Shown: positions 25,001 through 38,245, counted from the first letter of the stretch. The stretch is 64,000 nt of DNA from Lingula anatina (GCF_001039355.2 NW_019775506.1:252995-316994), one strand, 5' to 3'. Notes: generated from the letters alone by a model not told the origin. A program made the numbers and translations.

Positions 25001-28000
25001 ACAAGTTTGCCGACAGGGAGATAACATTAACTGGCGGCTCTAGACCCACTGTGTTAAAACACTCCGAGATAGAGCGTCACAGGCCTGACAGCAGCCTAGA
25101 TGGTTCTTTGAATGAATCAGCGATTAGCGAGTCGTCGTTCACATCAGAAGGGGAAGAAGAGGAGGGGATAACACCGTTAAGGGTCACTGCCGCACCTGAG
25201 CGACCTAACCGGTATTCACCTGCGTTTCATATGACGCCACAACAAAGTGCGGCTGATGACATGCGCACAGAGGCCCAACCCAGATCAGTTAGCGTCAACA
25301 CCTCGCCCGGAAAACAGGTGAAACCAGTCCCCGCTTACGAAAATGGAAGCCATCAATTTCGCGAGTCTCCTAGTCCAGATGATCCATTATACGCCCAAGA
25401 GCCCTTGATAATACCTGAAGTCGACGAGAGAATGCAGTATCAACGATATCCCAGAGTAGATAGGACACGAAGTCCATCAGAACATTCATCCACGTCCAGT
25501 CGGTCATCAGTTAGCATAAGACACGAGCCTATACACCAGGAACCGGTTCAGCGTATGCACGTACAGCGTGTTTATACTGGGCCCGTTGTACCGAATCAAC
25601 AAAGTCCTATTGACCGCCGTATGATGAATGGGCACACCGTACATGGGCAGCGATATTATGAGGAGACAAAAACTGTGACACAGCAAGGCCCGCACCAGAA
25701 TAAACCAGTAACTCAGTCACAAAAACAATCGGTGCGAGAAGTGTACACATTAGACGGCGATGGAAGGCCAGATCAAATAAGAAAACAGTACATGTCAACA
25801 GACAGCGGCATTGGAATGCCTAGTCCTAGCGAAGAACGGTACTCGACGATCGAGAGAGAATACGAAGAAAGGAGTATAAAATCGCGACGAGTAAGTGCAG
25901 AGAACAATAACAACGTGTCCAGGGTGTTTGTAAACAGCCCCTCTCCTGCCCCCCAGCAGCGCATTGACGTCGAATACGTGAGCCGTACGTCAGCGACGCC
26001 ATCACCGACTCGGTCTCAAGTTCATTCTCGTAGTGAAAGCCGTAACGAGGAGATATACCAGAGATCGCCGTCTCCATTTGATCGTTCTCGCTCTCCGTCA
26101 ATTTATATAGCAGTGCCCGGGTCATCAGAATATTCCACAAGTTCTAGAGAGTACACTACCAGTACAATGTCGCCAGTGCGTACTCAAACTCAGAATCGTA
26201 TAGTGACTCCGTCATACGTGCTTGAAAAACATCGCCTAGAAACTGAGATTGTTCAGGGCAGCGCTCCCAGCGGCGTTAAAGTCGAAGCTCCTGCCGGGCC
26301 CACTCCGTTGTACAGAAAGATAGAAATACTCCCGACAAAAGCCGCTAAAACCACACGGCACGACAGAGAAACCGAGGTGTTGAAGCAAGAGCTGGTGGAA
26401 ACAATTGTAAATGAGTCTACGTCCGACTACGACGAGTACGTGGAAGTGAATGATTTTAACCGTGCCAAATGGGACGTGGTAGAAGAGGCGCACTTGGAAC
26501 GGAGTCCTCAGAGAAGCCCCGAGCCAGTTGGCGCACCTGTGACAGTCATACAAATCAACGGTGCAGACTCCAAGCATCACGATGAAAACACATACTATGC
26601 CAAGCGCATAAAAAGTAAGACCGTAACGAATCAACACCAACATGTGGAGACTACAGATAGCGTGAAACGCAAGACCGCAGGCAAAAAACACCGTGCAACG
26701 TCTCCAGATAGGCCTGTATCTGAGGAGCCGTTGGAGATGAAACGAATGAAAAATGTCGAGCGGGGCACCAGTCCCGATCGGCCGGTCTCCGAGGAGCCTA
26801 TGAGGCCCAGGAAAACGACTAATGTCGAACGTGGCACCAGCCCTGATCGCCCCGTCTCCGAGGAGCCTATGAGACCCAGGAAAATGCCTAATGTCGAACG
26901 TGGCAACAGCCCCAATCACCCGGTCTCCGAGGAGCCTATGACGATGAGAAATGCCGGTAATGTCGAGCGCCCTACGAGCCCGGAGCGCCCGGTGTCAGAA
27001 GAGCCAATGACCATGCAAAGAGTAGAAAACGTCGAGCGCCCGACGAGCCCTGAACGCCCGAGATCCACTACTCGTTTATACGTGCAAACTCCTAATGATT
27101 TACCCGAGTTACGTCAATTCATAGAGGAAAAAACAACGACTAAAAGAACTGTCCATACCATGGAAATGGCAGAAGAGGATATTTTAAGCAGCACCAGCAG
27201 CAGCGAGGAAGATGAATACTCTGATGAAGAAGATGGCATCCCAGTTGACGAAAACTTTAACGTCGATAAACAATTCCCTGTCGAAACTAGCAGTGAACAA
27301 CGTATGATCACAAACAACGTGGAAACAGCTGGCGCGCCGAGGTACGTAGACATTGACGAAGACGACAATGTGAACGTTTTTGACCAGCAGTTTTTCGTGA
27401 ACAGAGAAAACCCACTGTATCACAGCGAAGAAAACCTCAACCGTGTGGACGAGTCTGAAATCGTAGCCACGAGAATAGAGAGGGTAGAGACTGAAGCCAG
27501 AGCTCAGGAAATCGACGAGGTGGACCATGTTGTTAAAGTTGATAAAGAAGAAGTCGAACAAAAACGTAATCAGCCTGAAGAAACAGAGGGTGAGTTTAAC
27601 AGGCCCATGTAACTTACTATTTCTCTTTGACTAGTCCTTTTAACGCTATGAAATTTAATAGTAATTAACCCGTAATTTAAGTCTTGCAATTTACGAATAC
27701 TTATCCTACATATTTGAAAAGAAAGTGGAGCATTATGTGATAATGCAAATATCCCTATGTAACATGATATGTCCTTTTTCACAAGGGCTTTATTTACGAC
27801 TGTATGGGTCTGTCAACACTTTATATGTTATTGTCTAAAATATTTGAACATTTTATAAGACACCACTGTTGAATTGTTTTTTTAAATGCATCCCACGTTT
27901 TCCCCTAAAATTGTCGTATCCATTAATTTCAAAACCTCTCAATTTGTATCTTAAACTTGGCCAAAAGAAAACCACGTATATGTAATTGTTACCTGACACC

Positions 28001-31000
28001 AAGTGGGGCAGAGAAAAACTGGTTCTACCCGTTCGAAGAATGTCACATTCCCATCTTGACAATAACTACTTCCAACTATTATAGCCGCTTGAAAAATTCA
28101 ACGGCAATAAAAGCTTTTATACAGTCATATCGTCTTTCACACTCATATAAAACATCAACTGAGTAGTAAATACATGTTTTTTAAATCAAAATCGGCCATG
28201 GTCCCAAATCTGCCCTATAAAGATGTAAACTCATTCTTGTCATTCTCATTTATATGATAAGTATTACTTGTGAGAATATTCCAGATCCATATTGTAGCTG
28301 GCAGAGACACAGTAATTCCAGTCTTATTTTTTTCATCTTTTCTAATACACCCATAGTGTTGCGTGTGTCGAATATAAATGAACCGCATTCCTACTTATAA
28401 TTGAGGCCTGCAAGGATTTTATTTTATTTTAAATATCTGCGATAAACTCGTCCAGTTAAATATCACGAAGTCATATCAACGAAAAATAACTAGACGTGGA
28501 AAAACACTAACGCCATCTTGTGAATTTCAAATGCTAAGCAAAACTTTTAATATTTGTCGTAAATTTAACTTGCATTATAGAACCGGTAACCAGGCTATGC
28601 TTACACGAATAAGATTTGCACAGTATTTTTCAGTTTGCCCTAAAAATTAATTTCATCAACATTTGCTTTCCTTCCATTTACATTTGTTAGGAGTAGGTTA
28701 TTTCTTATTTGCCATATGGACGTAATATATGCACCCGGTGCCCGAGTGTTTATTTCATATATGTCTGTGTGTTGTAGCACTCCACTTTATGAGACATATT
28801 ATACGACTGAATTAATTATCATTCAGTACTGATAATAATGCACCCCAGGCAGCTTAGTTTGGCGCAGGCATACCTCGTTTTTTTTTTTCACCGCAATATG
28901 AACTGCTCCACGTCATGAGCTTGCTTGACTGCTAAGCAAATATTACCCAGTCAACCGCCGCGACGCTTCTGACTTGCTTATATACTGTTATACTTGTTGA
29001 AGTGATATGAAAAAAAAACCACTATTGTCTGGTCTGTACAATAGGATGATGTCATAGCATAAGCGGTTTCTAAAGAACGAAGCTGTGGTGTATATCGTTT
29101 TCGTTAATGTTGAACAAAATCCGGATATGTCCAGTGATATTAGTGACAAATGAAAAAAACAAACACGTGAATTTTATATGATTATATAAATAAATGTACC
29201 TATTGCACCGAAATTTGGAGACTTGAGGAAATCAACTGGCCGTTCTGCTTCATCTTACAATTTCAGAATATCGTTCTTTAGCAACTTTATAGTAAAACGA
29301 TGTTAGGACTGACTTCAACCGACATCTTCTTGGCGCCTATTGTGGTGCTTTGCTGCTGAAATGTGGTCTTATCGAGTCGATATCATCTGCCTATTATGAA
29401 TCGGAGTCATGTAAAAGGAGTGTTTGAAACCACTATTACATCAACTAAAGTGAGAAAAATTGCCCATAAAGGTGTTGGGGACGAAATTTTAATACCTTAA
29501 ACCGAATTTTACACGGACTCATTTTTCTACTTCGATCCCGAAGTTAGATATGATATCTCATTTAACAAATTCCTCGGTTCTTTATACAGCCAACTTGAAA
29601 CGTGACACGAAGAGAGAGAGTGCATTTCCAATAGAAAGGTGTCGCCTATGAAAAATACCGCGGAAAAAAAGTAGATTACATTTTTGACTGATAAATATTT
29701 TGTCAATTACCTACTCCCTAAACAACTAGTATAATTTTCCTTAAACTATCAAAGCGTGACCTACATTGTGAAAATTCCAATACAAAGAATGTATATAAGA
29801 ATTATAAAAAAATGGACTAAAAGAATAAAATAATAATTTTCTGTTGGCACGCCACTCAAAGTTCATATTAATCGTTTCATCAATTCAACAACCAAATTAT
29901 AATCTTTTCAACACCATCTGCATTATCTGAAATTTAGAAATTGTGAGGAAAGGAGCCAGCAGCTATAGGTGATGATGGTATTGAATAGCCAGCTATCCTT
30001 TAACCATTCATCCTTTTATTTTACTGATAACTGTTTTTTTGTTTGATGCCAAATCTAACGTATGTATCATAAATTTTAACAGTAGAATAAGACGTTTTTT
30101 TTACGTGGCTATAGGCTAAGTAACATTTAGGACTGGAAATTATGTATGACACACGAAGTTAATACAACTACATGTCTGGTGCAGGTGTAGTTCTGTGTGC
30201 TCAAAATAGACTAAAATGAACGGCATCTACGTCAACTTTTCATAATGTTTTCCAGCAAATTCTTAAAAGCGTTGCACAACCGTTAATTATCATGAAACAT
30301 TCAAAATGCATGCTTCTTAAATATACATTATTCATTGCGGAATTTTTTAGTTGCCAAATGTTTTTTAAACGTGTTTCTTTAAGTCCGGGAGGGACAGGTC
30401 TTAATGCTGTCATTAGTGGTCTATTAAAGAATTCATCATCTTGCTGACGTGCCTAGTGACAATATATATGTGTGTGTTATTGCAATTTTCATCGTCCACG
30501 CCCGATGACTCTGCTGCCTCAGTTGACATGTCCACTTCTTTTTTTTTAAAGAACCGTGAGCATAAATGGCATTTTATCGCTTCTCAGTAAATCAGTAAAA
30601 TTTTGGCTCCTTCGTAATCGGAAGCATTTGCAAGCCAGGTTAGAAATTATACTCTATTGTGTGTATTAAGGCTCTAGTCCAATTTTGAATATAATTTTAA
30701 TGCATGTTGAATTACCACCGATTTTTCATAACAAATAATGCATATTTCCCATTCTTTAGAATAAATTGAACTTAATCAGTTATCATACCGATGGAAATAT
30801 TATTTATTCACAACGCCTTGAGCAAAAAAGAATTATTATCTGTCAAGAGAAATAATCCCTTGTAAATTGTGGTTAATGGATTTTAAAGATGTTTTTCTAT
30901 TCAACAGTGTGTGCTTGTTCGTTATACACGGCGATTGACGACGCTCTAGGCGTAACAAAATAATCACGAGCAATCTGCATGTTTTCCTACAGAAAATAAT

Positions 31001-33526
31001 CCGTTACGAACTATATATTTGTAATCTGTTGGAGTACATTGACAGTGATGTTAAGTCGAAAAAATAGCACCTAGGGCGGTCACCTAAATGTATTAGGTAA
31101 TAGAATTCTGAAGGAGGGATAATTTTTTTTCGAGTCTGCTATTAATAATCTGTCTGCGTGTTAAAAAGAGACCGCTGATGAAACCTTTGTGTCCCATGTT
31201 AACAACGACAAAAAAGAAGATACATTGTTGAAAGGAAAATAAAATAAAACAACAACCCCAATAACTTTACCTTTAAGTGTTCTAAAGCAGTGCTAGGCGT
31301 TTGTTTGTGTATCTGATGTGCTATGCCTTTTAATTGAACAAAAATAACCCCGTAGAATGCGATTTACTGTATCCCTTGAATGTAAATATCTTCTGATTTT
31401 TTTTCATAATTAACGGTTGTTGACAAATTCTTTGTGAATATGAGTACACAAACGTATGCATAATTGTATTGGTTTATGTTCATGTGCAGTCTACGTATAG
31501 ACGTATAGATGTAGTTGTAATCCTCTAAGAAAAGGTGATATGCAAAACAAAAACTAATAAAAAGTGGATAATTTTTCCAGATCTTCTACGAGATGTACTT
31601 GGTGCTGATGCCGCCTCCTTCTTTTACGAGTACCAAGGAACTATTGGAAAGAACAAGGGGGTTCGCGTCACGGACTACATTAAGCAGCAAGACGCACAGG
31701 CCCTCCAGAAAGCCGCGCAGAAAGAACAGCAGGAAGCAGAAAGAGAAACTCACGAAGAGTGGTCGGAGGAAACCAGAATCAGAACTGAGGAAGTCAACCA
31801 GAACTTCGCCGCCATTAGAATCGACGGACAGTTGGTCCCGATTCCCCGAAACGTGCGCCAAAGTATCCACGTGGACCGAGAAGAGGAGGAGATACAGGGA
31901 GGGGGTATTTTGCTTAACCACGCTGACGGCTCTGGTTATAAAACAGACAGTAGCACGGTGAACTTTGACACTGTCAATGAGTGTGTAGACCTTGGCATCG
32001 AAAACGGTGTCGCCCGGGTTGCCGTCAAAGTGACATGCGAGAGGATCGTTCCCGTGAACCCTGTTCAGGATGTCTGGAAGAAGAATGCGGTGATCGTCAC
32101 CCGTCTGATTGAGTTTGACTTGGAAGCCAACCCCGAGACCCGGCGGATGTATGAGCGCATCATCAATTCCCGAAAAACAAACAAGCGTGAAGTCGCATAC
32201 ATCGACTCACGGGGTAGGGAACACATTGAGACACAAGCTGATAGAACACTAAACGCTAAAGAGACTATGAAGGTTTTCTCTACATTAATGAACGCAGCTG
32301 GCGAGAAAAACGAGTTTGAAAGACACAATGTGTTGCTTTCAAGACAAGATAGCAGTGCTTCGGATATCTCGTTTGCGGGCAGCGAAAATAGAACGAACAG
32401 GAATGTTTCTTACAGAGACTCCAGAAGAGCTGAGCTACAAGGTGGGTCAAGCAGAAATTTTTCTCATGAAGTTTCCAGAAGATCTGAACAACAGCCTGTT
32501 TTAGACAGAAACGTTTCGTATGGTACCGCGAGAGCTGGACAACAGTCTGCTTCAGAGAGCAATTTTTCGTACGGAACCACAGGTAGATCTGAACAAAAGT
32601 CTCGTTCAGAGAGCAATTTTTCGTACGGCACCACAGGAAGAACTGAACACCAGTCTCGCTTAGACAGTAATATGTCGTATGGAAACACGGGAAGATCCGA
32701 GCAGCAGTCTGGTTCAAGCAGCAGCGGTACCTTCAGTGCTGCGACCTACGGGCGAACCACGCATATGCCCTCAGTACCAAAATTCCCCTCCAATATACAT
32801 ATGGACAATAATTATCCTGTAGTTCAAAAGACTCAGAAAGGGATGGAACTATTGCGTAAATATGGCGGCGGACTTGATAGAAACTCCAGTAGTACAATGA
32901 ATCGCAACACATCTGAGAAACACAGTATGTCAAGGAGCCATATGTATAGAAGTAGTGATGATCTTTTGTCGTCCAGCTATGGAGAAATGGACCACACAAG
33001 GCCAGGCAGCGCCAGTGGTAATTACGCTAGTAGCACGGAGAGACTTTCAGTGAACTATACCAGCGGCGGAAGTGGTGGTGGTGGTGGCGGCGGCGGCGGT
33101 GCCCGTTCTGGAAGCGCTATGAGCAACCATTCGGCCCAGTATGGCGGTGGCGGTGGTGATGGTGTCCGATCTAGTAGCGCTATGAGCAGCCATTCGGCCC
33201 AATATGGCGGTGGCGGTGGTGATGGTGTCCGTTCTAGTAGCGCTATGAGCAGTCATTCGGTCCAGTATAGCAGTGGAGGCGGCTTCGGCGGCGGCGGCGG
33301 CGGCGGAGGAGGAGGAGGAGGTGGCGGCGGTGCCCGTTCTGGTAGCGCTATGAGCAACTATTCAGGCCAGTATGGCGGTTCTAGTCGAGCTTCCAGTCGC
33401 ATGAGTGGGGACTTTGGCATGACCTCCGGTTTAAGCGGTCAGTCGTATCTCTCTTCCCGGGAAATGTATGGCGATGCCAGTCAGTTTTCGTCCTCACCGC
33501 AAGCTGCGGGCGATGGTCTTTATTGA
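22063..33526 (+). CDS. Giant low-complexity repeat protein (two exons, ~2490 aa), unrecognised family
   Basis: Two exons, 22063-27589 and 31581-33526. The donor AGG|GTGAGT and acceptor TTTTTCCAG are both phase 1, so the join makes one Asp codon and the total is 2491 codons with stop. I chose the ATG at 22063 (A at -3, G at +4); the frame opens upstream at a TTG, which is not a credible animal start. The protein is hydrophilic, Ser/Gln/Glu-rich and lacks a signal peptide or membrane segment, so it is probably intracellular. In order: a 103-aa tandem duplication with polyQ (about 191-396); a Lys-rich patch (about 718-738); a long Ser/Pro/Arg region; six 23-aa SPDRPVSEEP repeats (about 1546-1666); an acidic Ser patch (about 1704-1726). 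Exon 2 gives a charged helix, a compact, probably folded region (about 1965-2070), 18-aa NFSYGTTGRSEQ repeats, and a Gly-rich tail. No named family recognised; a scaffold or cytoskeletal role is only a guess. Further exons in the intron are not excluded. Confidence 0.8.
22633..23250 (+). repeat. Exact-length tandem duplication, 2 x 309 bp (103 aa), in the large protein
   Basis: Unit 1 is 22633-22941 and unit 2 is 22942-23250, both 309 bp with no length change. Shared landmarks are GG(V/A)KHA, ESRAQEN, VDYCEVSSSEILEL, a Gln-rich stretch, ELPP.EEDITYEAH and SPIT.QGQ.VKG. The most conserved part, DYCEVSSSEILEL, may be a binding motif. Confidence 0.9.
26698..27060 (+). repeat. 69-bp (23-aa) tandem repeat, six units, in the large protein
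   Basis: Successive SP dipeptides start at 26701, 26770, 26839, 26908, 26977 and 27046, exactly 69 bp apart. The consensus is TSPDRPVSEEPM then about seven variable residues then NVERG. The last unit is cut short. The SP and RPVSEEP core is highly conserved, while the middle varies. Confidence 0.95.
27590..31580 (+). other. Intron of the large repeat-protein gene
   Basis: A 3991-bp phase 1 intron beginning GTGAGT and ending TTTTTCCAG. If it is retained, the frame ends after GEFNRPM-type residues at 27612, which would give a shorter isoform. AT-rich; no further exon or mobile element recognised inside. Confidence 0.8.
32399..32719 (+). repeat. ~54-bp (17-18 aa) tandem repeat, six units, in exon 2
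   Basis: Units follow the pattern (R/S)N(F/V/M)SYGTTGRSEQQS with a Ser-rich end. The first two units are the most diverged and units 4-6 the most alike, as expected of expansion toward the 3' side. Confidence 0.85.
33062..33390 (+). repeat. Gly-rich tandem repeats near the C-terminus of the large protein
   Basis: Four units of a poly-Gly run followed by (A/V)RS(G/S)SAMS(N/S)(H/Y)S.QY. The nucleotide GGC/GGT/GGA runs (notably 33288-33331) are prone to length change, so this part may vary among alleles or be misassembled. Confidence 0.9.
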
Positions 33527-35446
33527 GCTGGCGACTGTAAACTGTAGTTCGGATGACAAAACCGTGGTGACATTTGATATGGAATATGTTTAGTGACATG
33601 TCAGTTTTGTTTTAAACGATATAATGAAATTTAGCATGATGTGCACCGTTGGATATTTGGCCTAATACTCAGTATTGTTTCAATTAGGCAATATTAGACG
33701 AAAACGTAAAAAGCAACAATCTACACATTTTCCATGTCAAGTGTTATTGCTATACATTTGACTAATTTTTTCCTCAGGTATATTGTCGATCTATTAGTGC
33801 CATATTTTATAAACTGCCTCTGTTCTTTAAGTCTCCCAATATACGAAGTCAGATCTATTTAACTCAGATGCAAAACATTAAGATGTGCTGAAAATCTGGA
33901 ATATGACGGTTTTTATAAACACATGAAAATAATTCTCCATTCAACTTAAACATCTGGAAATTGTATTATTTGATGGATATATTTTTACATTTGAGTGGTA
34001 TAGGCATATATATCATTAAAATTTTACTTTGTAACCACGAAGAATCAACATTTAATTTACCATATGCCTAGAATCGTTTATATAATTATTAAGAATAATC
34101 TGATGTTCGAAAAGGCGGGATATAAATTCCCTTTTAAATTTTGTGAACGAGAAATTTAAGGAACATCGCATGACATAGATGTGAGTTAAAAATGTCATCA
34201 GTATTTGAAGGAGAATACAGTGGAACGGATTTAACTGGAGTTATGAAAAGTTAAATTTGGATACAGTTATATTGGATGTATAGATACATGTAATGGCACT
34301 GAGAACGAGATGTGGCATTGGAAAACATCTATCATCTTATGCAAGTGTATAACCTGGAAACTCGTGCTGGGCAATATGTAATTTCACGCTGTGCCATATA
34401 CTCATGCCTGTGTGTGTCTTATTAACTCCTGCTAGATATTTTACAATTTCTCTTTGTGCCATACTCCTATAAATATATAGCGAGCTATTTATGACGTTAG
34501 CTGAGCGCAGTTATGCTTTAATTATTTACCAAATATTTCTGCGACACTGGAAGAGTATTGAAATGAACAGAGGGGAGAGCCAACTGTTTGTTTTTCTGAA
34601 GTTGGCGTATGGAAACCAAAAAAGTGTTGTCGCCTTTATTTCTGTATCTTTCGTTTAATTTCATATTATTCTATTTATTTGCATGAAACGGCATAATAGT
34701 TTGCAACCTTACTCTCTCTGTTATATCTCAAATTTTTCTTGGGACAAAAGTGGCAAAATAAGTTTTGTAATTATTACACAGTGGGTTCAGAAAATTATGG
34801 AACTATGTTTGATTAGTTCAATGCTGGTACTCATTTTTTCTGTAATCACGCTTTAAGGTTGAAAAAGTTGAGCGGGACTCTTGGATAGTTAAATTATATT
34901 AGCTTTTGCCATATTTAATTGTATTTTGGATTACCACAAGACCATTTGTTATGCATAGTTAAGAATAGTTAAACATGTTAACATTTTTGTACCTATTTAT
35001 GTCATTTAAGAGATATCTCATCACTAATGATATATAGTGTATCATTAAAATGCATGGTGTTTATATTCTAGTATTTCACATCTTTTTTGGTATACATTAC
35101 TGCGGTCTGAAGAGTGAACTCAAGTCAAATTCCAGGATCAAATGTTCTGTGTTTTATTAGATTAACAAGTGAATAAAGCCATAAACGTAAAAGACTGTCA
35201 GTCTTCTTCTAAGAAAACTCATTGTGGATGTAAGGGAGGGTTGAAAATGTTAAAATAAACCCAAATACATGAATGGCTGGCTTCTATGAGAAAAATCATA
35301 CAAGGGTAGATCAAAAATGTTTAATAATAAGTATTTATACTTTTCTACTGGGCTTTTGGTAGTAATATAAGAATATGTATACGTTTTCAACGTGATTTAC
35401 TCAAGCAGATCGTATTTCGTTCGAACTTATGCAATTTAGAAAGAAA
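33527..35446 (+). other. 3' UTR of the large gene and downstream DNA
   Basis: No coding sequence after the TGA at 33524-33526. Candidate polyadenylation signals AATAAA occur at 35172-35177 and 35254-35259; which is used cannot be told from sequence, and a 1.6-kb 3' UTR would be implied. Confidence 0.4.
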
Positions 35447-36290
35447 GAAAATGAACATAAATAGATATGCACGTGTGAAAAAATCCATATCCAAAGTTTA
35501 TCTTTAGTTTTTACATTCCCCAAGCTTTAAATTCCCATTTTGGCACTTAGCCTAAGAATCACGTCTTTTCTCGCTGCACTACGCTTACATCTTCTTACAA
35601 GACGTTTGAGATGTAAAGCTAAATCTGACGCAAATTACCCATTACGAAGCTCAAATGGGCGCAGAAAGCTTTAAAACCCACTGAAGAATGCAACATACAT
35701 TTCTAAATTTGCATTTTAACACAGTTTCGTTAAAGACCTCTTTTCATTTGATTCATAACAAGCCACGACAAATTCTTCGTCAGGCGAGTACTTCACAGGA
35801 AAGACGTACATGAAGCAAATAATTCTCTCTCAATTAACATCAGATTAAAGTCGGATCCGAGCACATAATGATAAAATTTTCAATTCGATTTGGCTTTGCA
35901 TACCGACAGTTATTGAAATAAAACATTTTGACAAAAACTGCTTAACACTTTATTATTGCTCAGTTATTTTTCTGCCTATACGGTAGTTCTGTCACAATAT
36001 TTAATGATGGCGCTTCTCTAAATGGAACACAGTCATGGTTTGTACTCCTTGTTATAACCTTACAATGCACATTAGTTGCAGAAAGGTTGCGCCTACGTGG
36101 TGCAACTAATCTCTTCGGCACTTGGAACTTTTAGCAATGTATTACAAAAAGAAAATGAAAAGAAGTACATATGCAAAGTGTGAAAAAAATCCAGATCCAA
36201 AGGACAGTGTGCATGTTTAGTATTTACTTTTTCCAAGCTTTAAATTAACATTTTGTCACTTAGCCTAAGCCACCGATCCATGTCTTCTGT
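35447..36290 (+). repeat. Pair of ~120-bp diverged direct repeats
   Basis: About 35447-35575 and 36153-36290 share the order ATATGCA(C/A)(G/A)..GTGTGAAAAAA.TCC, CAAGCTTTAAATT, CATTTTG.CACTTAGCCTAAG. The second copy abuts the diverged MITE at 36294. Identity is moderate, by eye. Confidence 0.6.
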
Positions 36291-36293
36291 TTG

Positions 36294-36633
36294 TTAAACT
36301 GATAATAAGTGCATGTAGGTATGTCTGTTCTCGGAATTCTCAGAATTTTCTCTGACTTACCAATGTATAATGAATTCGTTCCAACATTCAAATTTAGTCC
36401 ATGCTTTTTTTTTCTAAAAAGTTTGGTTTTTTGTTATAATATCTTAAGAGATTATTACAGAGTATAGCCATCTATGGAGATCATGTGGTCTGTTGGCAAG
36501 CACAGATTCCAGAATAATTGCTTATAACTGCTGTTTTGGAGGTAAAAGACAATTTATTTTATTTCTACAAGTTGTTTACTATGTATTTATTGTGAAATAT
36601 GAATCTCATACAAAGAGTTGTTATGCCTTTAGA
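36294..36633. mobile_element. Diverged second copy of the 348-bp MITE
   Basis: Aligns along its length with 2473-2820: GTTAA-starting left end with GATAATAA, AGTATAGCCATC in the middle, ATAACTGCTGTTTT, and a right end AAGAGTTGTTATGCCTTTA. The terminal repeats have decayed, so this copy is older. The 90-codon ORF at 36493-36765 is a by-product of it. Confidence 0.75.
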
Positions 36634-38245
36634 GCACTTCTTCGCGCCTGCGTAAGTGTAAGTGTAAAGAAGGCAAAACAGGCTCCAGCGTTTTGTAACT
36701 ATCACTTAAGTCGGCGACAAGCATTAGACTTAAAACAGAATTCATTTATTCAAATGAAATTATAAATGGGGACACGCTAGCCATTCTGTGTTCCGCCCTC
36801 CTCGGGTCGCGTGAGATGAATGTGTTAAAGACTGTTGGAAGACGGCCCATATCACTCATGCTGTAACCTTGGCAAGTTTTAGCGCCGGTCCTGTTCACCT
36901 CCGATTTATTGACCTCGGTTTCGTTCCGGTCTAGAATCAGTCTAATGGACTCACATGCCGAATGTTCTTCAAATAGCTTAAACTGATAGATCTTTTATTC
37001 ACTGAGGCCACCGTCTGATATCCAATAAATTCAATGCAATTATCGCCAGCATACTGCAGACCTGCAATTGCAATTGTCAATTGCAATAAAAAGAAAATTT
37101 TCAACGAAGTCTTTGAAATGTACATCCGTTTAACCAGCTCAAAAGCAGTTTTAAACTTTTTCAGCCTCACGTGAACTCGACCAAATACCCAGCGCAATAA
37201 GTAGCAAATGATTTATTGCTTGAAAAAAGATGATATTCAAAGCACAAAGCTGGTGAGGATGATGTTGTTTCTTGATGAAAAATAACACGCATGCTACCCC
37301 GAAAAGCACCAAAATAATGCCCCATACGAGGTCTGTTTGCCATTACAGCGGACATTTTTAAGTATAAAACACAATATCGATTATGTGTGTGTGTGTGTGT
37401 GATTGTGTCCATTCCTTTCCATTCATTTTCTCTTGAAGTAGAACTATCGTCTGGTCATCAAATATTTTGTATGTTGACAAAACATTCATTAAAGAGGCAT
37501 CCAAAAAAGGCTAGTGTCTTCATTAAAAAGAATTAAATCTGTTTACAAATCTATGGTTGAAATAGAGTATAGTTTGCTGAGATACAGTGTATAGGCCTAT
37601 ACTAAGGTATAGATTGGCACGTGTTTCATGTGAAAAGAAACAATTGATGTAAGTTGATGTAATGCGATGCCTGGTGTAGTTTCTTTTGATATTTCGACAA
37701 ACGGCTCTTTATGTGTCCTGAATTCAATCACCAAGGTGACAAATACCAAGTGTCAGCATTTACAGCGTTTTAACGTGTTCGACTCACTCTGATGGGCGCT
37801 AATGATGTCTGTTTTATGTTAATGCCTCCATTTGTTAAATCGGTCTTTTATACTCCCATAGAATGTGGAAGAGGTATGGCAACAGTATGTGTAGATACCA
37901 CGTCTCTTCGTATGTTCAGTATGTTCAGTTGATGGTATACGGGTAGAAATTTCCAGAACGCTGTGTCGGGTGGGGGAAGGGGGAGAGAGAGAGAGAGATA
38001 GAGAGAGGGAGAAAATCTCTTTTTAGTCTTTAAGTTTAACAACATGAATGCTGTAGCGAAGCTAGATAAATCGCCACCGTTGCACTCGCTACAGGACACA
38101 GGTTTTCTTAAAGGACGCATTTTACAGTTTGATAGTTCAAGTTGCCGGCGACAGGATGATCACGATGCAATTTTTTGCTAACTTATTAATTAGAAATTTC
38201 CCATTGATTAAAAATGCGCTGGATAAAAGTATAACCAAGGTATGT
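36634..38245. other. Intergenic; microsatellites (TG)n 37384-37401 and (GA)n 37981-38010
   Basis: No gene recognised. Short low-complexity tracts as given; ORFs here are small and of random composition. Confidence 0.5.

Noticed and set aside
26236-26919. 227-codon ORF on the minus strand inside the large gene
   Set aside because: It is the antisense shadow of the repetitive coding sequence; no promoter or domain of its own.
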